From: Candidatus Blochmannia sp. SNP
GTDB taxonomy: Bacteria > Pseudomonadota > Gammaproteobacteria > Enterobacterales > Enterobacteriaceae
NCBI RefSeq assembly: GCF_036549215.1
Contig: NZ_CP144371.1
Coordinates: 719,878 to 783,877 of the forward strand
DNA: 64,000 bases
Direction: 5' to 3'
In this document: positions 62,087 through 64,000 of the stretch, piece after piece
How positions within the stretch are numbered: position 1 is the stretch's first letter
How the letters are laid out: each line of letters begins with the position of its first letter
Translations under genes and position numbers: made by a program
The notes under the pieces: generated by a model
Database searches by the model: none
Told to the model about the DNA's origin: nothing
Seen by the model: the letters and a program-made list of their open reading frames with translations, nothing else

Positions 62087-64000
62087 TTATTTTTTATTTT
62101 TTATTTCTTCAAATTCTGCATCCACCACTTCTCCAGTTGGATCAGCGGTACTATTAGAAGTTTGAGATTTAGATTGTTCTTGATGTTTTTGACTTGCTTC
62201 TAATAATTTTCCAGAAACTTTGATTAAAGATTGAATTTTAGATTCAATTTCACTTTTATCTTCATTTTTTATGACTGATTCCAATTCTCTTAATGCGTCT
62301 TCTATAGAAGATTTATCATCCGATGAGATATTGTCACTTACTTCTTTTAACTGTTTTTTTGTACTATGCAATAAATGATCAGCCTGATTACGAATCTGTA
62401 CTAATTCTTCAAATTTACGATCTGATTCAGCATTAACTTCTGCTTCTTTAACCATTTTCTTAATTTCTTCTTCATTTAAACCAGAAGAAGCTTTGATAGT
62501 TATCTTTTGTTCACGCCCACTATTTTTATCTTTAGCAGATACATGCAAAATACCATCAGCATCAATATCAAAAGTTACTTCAATCTGAGGTGTACCACGC
62601 ATTGCCGGCGTTATTCCATCTAAGTTAAATTGTCCCAATGATTTATTGTCACTTGCTCTTTTTCTTTCGCCTTGTAATACATGAATAGTAACAGCAGATT
62701 GATTGTCTTCAGCTGTAGAAAAAATTTGACTGTGCTTAGTAGGGATAGTAGTATTTTTGGAGATTAATGAGGTCATGACTCCTCCCATAGTTTCAATCCC
62801 TAAAGATAATGGTGTTACGTCCAACAACAACACATCTTTCACGTCTCCTGATAATACTCCTCCTTGTACTGCTGCTCCGATAGCAACTGCTTCATCAGGG
62901 TTAACATCTCTACGCGGTTCCTTTTGAAAAAATTCAGAAACCTTTTTCTGCACAAGAGGCATACGAGTCTGTCCGCCTACTAAAATAACATCATTTATTT
63001 TAGTAATAGATAAATTAGCATCTTTTAGCGCCACTTTAAGCGGCTCCATAGTACGATTCACTAAATCCTCCACAAGAGATTCTAATTTAGCACGTGTTAC
63101 TCTAAAATTCATATGCTTCGGACCAGTATTATCTGCTGTAATATATGGTAAATTTACATCAGTTTGATGTGAAGTAGATAATTCTATTTTTGCTTTTTCT
63201 GCCGCTTCTTTTAATCGCTGCATTGCTAAAGGGTCGTTATATAAATTAATATGCTGATCTTTTTTAAATTCATCTACTAAATGATTTATTAAAAGGCTAT
63301 CAAAATCTTCGCCGCCTAAATGAGTATCTCCATTAGTAGACAATACTTCAAAAGTTTTTTCTCCATCAACATCATCAATTTCAATAATCGAAATATCAAA
63401 AGTTCCTCCACCTAAATCATACACAGCAATAGTACGATTACCCCTAGTTTCTTTATCTAAACCATAAGCTAATGCTGCAGCAGTTGGTTCGTTGATGATA
63501 CGTTTAACCTCCAAACCAGCAATACGCCCGGCATCTTTAGTAGCTTGGCGTTGAGCATCATTAAAATAAGCTGGGACCGTAATCACCGCCTCTGAGATTT
63601 GCTCTCCAAGATAATCTTCTGCGGTTTTTTTCATCTTTTTCAAAATTTCAGCGGAAACTTGAGGAGGAGCCATTTTTTGCCCTTTAACATCTAACCAAGC
63701 ATCTCCGTTATCAGCAGAAATTATTTTATACGGCATGATATTAACATCACGCTGAACTTCTTTATCTTGAAATCTACGACCAATCAGTCGCTTAATAGCA
63801 AACAAAGTATTCTTAGGATTAGTAACAGACTGACGTTTGGCCGGCTGACCAACTAAAATCTCACTATCTTGTGTATAAGCAATAATAGAAGGAGTTGTAC
63901 GATCGCCTTCGCTATTTTCTAATACACGAGGCTTATTTCCTTCAATAATTGCAACACAAGAATTGGTCGTGCCTAAGTCTATACCAATAATTTTTCCCAT
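62087..64000 (-). CDS. dnaK: Chaperone DnaK (Hsp70)
   Basis: ATP-dependent chaperone. The 637 residues compare with 638 in E. coli, and the coding region is complete because its ATG is the last three bases of the window (63998-64000). The nucleotide-binding domain has [26 protein letters not shown] and VGGQTRMP. The interdomain linker region reads [19 protein letters not shown]. The substrate domain and helical lid follow, ending [11 protein letters not shown]. Its promoter, heat-shock in E. coli, lies outside the window. Confidence 0.98.
   Translation of the reverse strand: MGKIIGIDLGTTNSCVAIIEGNKPRVLENSEGDRTTPSIIAYTQDSEILVGQPAKRQSVTNPKNTLFAIKRLIGRRFQDKEVQRDVNIMPYKIISADNGDAWLDVKGQKMAPPQVSAEILKKMKKTAEDYLGEQISEAVITVPAYFNDAQRQATKDAGRIAGLEVKRIINEPTAAALAYGLDKETRGNRTIAVYDLGGGTFDISIIEIDDVDGEKTFEVLSTNGDTHLGGEDFDSLLINHLVDEFKKDQHINLYNDPLAMQRLKEAAEKAKIELSTSHQTDVNLPYITADNTGPKHMNFRVTRAKLESLVEDLVNRTMEPLKVALKDANLSITKINDVILVGGQTRMPLVQKKVSEFFQKEPRRDVNPDEAVAIGAAVQGGVLSGDVKDVLLLDVTPLSLGIETMGGVMTSLISKNTTIPTKHSQIFSTAEDNQSAVTIHVLQGERKRASDNKSLGQFNLDGITPAMRGTPQIEVTFDIDADGILHVSAKDKNSGREQKITIKASSGLNEEEIKKMVKEAEVNAESDRKFEELVQIRNQADHLLHSTKKQLKEVSDNISSDDKSSIEDALRELESVIKNEDKSEIESKIQSLIKVSGKLLEASQKHQEQSKSQTSNSTADPTGEVVDAEFEEIKNKK

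Overview
The window is AT-rich chromosomal DNA from a reduced gammaproteobacterial genome. Every gene I recognise has a close Escherichia coli counterpart of nearly the same length, codon use is strongly A/T-ending, and compact operons alternate with long spacers of almost pure A+T. The retained set (complete leuABCD, carAB, dapB, pyruvate dehydrogenase, an almost complete murein and division cluster, lptD, lpxC) fits a nutritional insect endosymbiont that keeps a cell wall. My best guess is a Candidatus Blochmannia (carpenter-ant symbiont) or close relative. That assignment is inference from gene content, AT richness and spacer style. I see no mobile element, phage, CRISPR array, tRNA or rRNA gene.

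Layout. Positions 1-55 hold the 5' end of pyrG (minus strand). Then come erpA and mrcB (minus), a 2.2-kb AT-rich gap, the pyruvate dehydrogenase genes aceE-aceF-lpd (plus), a 1.9-kb gap, folK and dksA (minus), coaE (plus) and secA (minus). From 19.4 to 36.0 kb lies the division and cell-wall cluster on the minus strand: rsmH-ftsL-ftsI-murE-murF-mraY-murD-ftsW-murG-murC-ftsQ-ftsA-ftsZ-lpxC. Several of its genes overlap by 1, 4 or 16 bases. Divergent from it is leuABCD (36.4-41.2 kb), followed by lptD-surA-pdxA-ksgA-apaH (41.7-48.4 kb), all plus. The right end is minus strand: folA, carA-carB, dapB, ispH, ribF-ileS-lspA and dnaK-dnaJ, with rpsT on the plus strand inside it.

This is essentially the E. 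coli 0-4 minute region read backwards, with djlA, apaG, fkpB, mraZ, ddlB, secM, mutT, pcnB, gluQ and others missing. One block (aceE-aceF-lpd-folK-dksA) is inverted relative to that order.

Functionally the genes cover acetyl-CoA production, leucine synthesis for the host, carbamoyl phosphate for arginine and pyrimidines, the lysine/DAP branch that also feeds MurE, outer-membrane assembly (LpxC, LptD, SurA), isoprenoid synthesis (IspH, whose Fe-S cluster ErpA may help supply), folate and pyridoxal cofactors, and chaperones.

I did not find an undescribed gene system. The most unusual signals are in the DNA itself: a perfect 36-base, about 78% G+C palindrome followed by TTTT inside the end of leuC; an ispH gene that appears to start at AUU behind a good ribosome-binding site; a dapB leader with two mutually exclusive hairpins; and long perfect palindromes in spacers where terminators are not expected.
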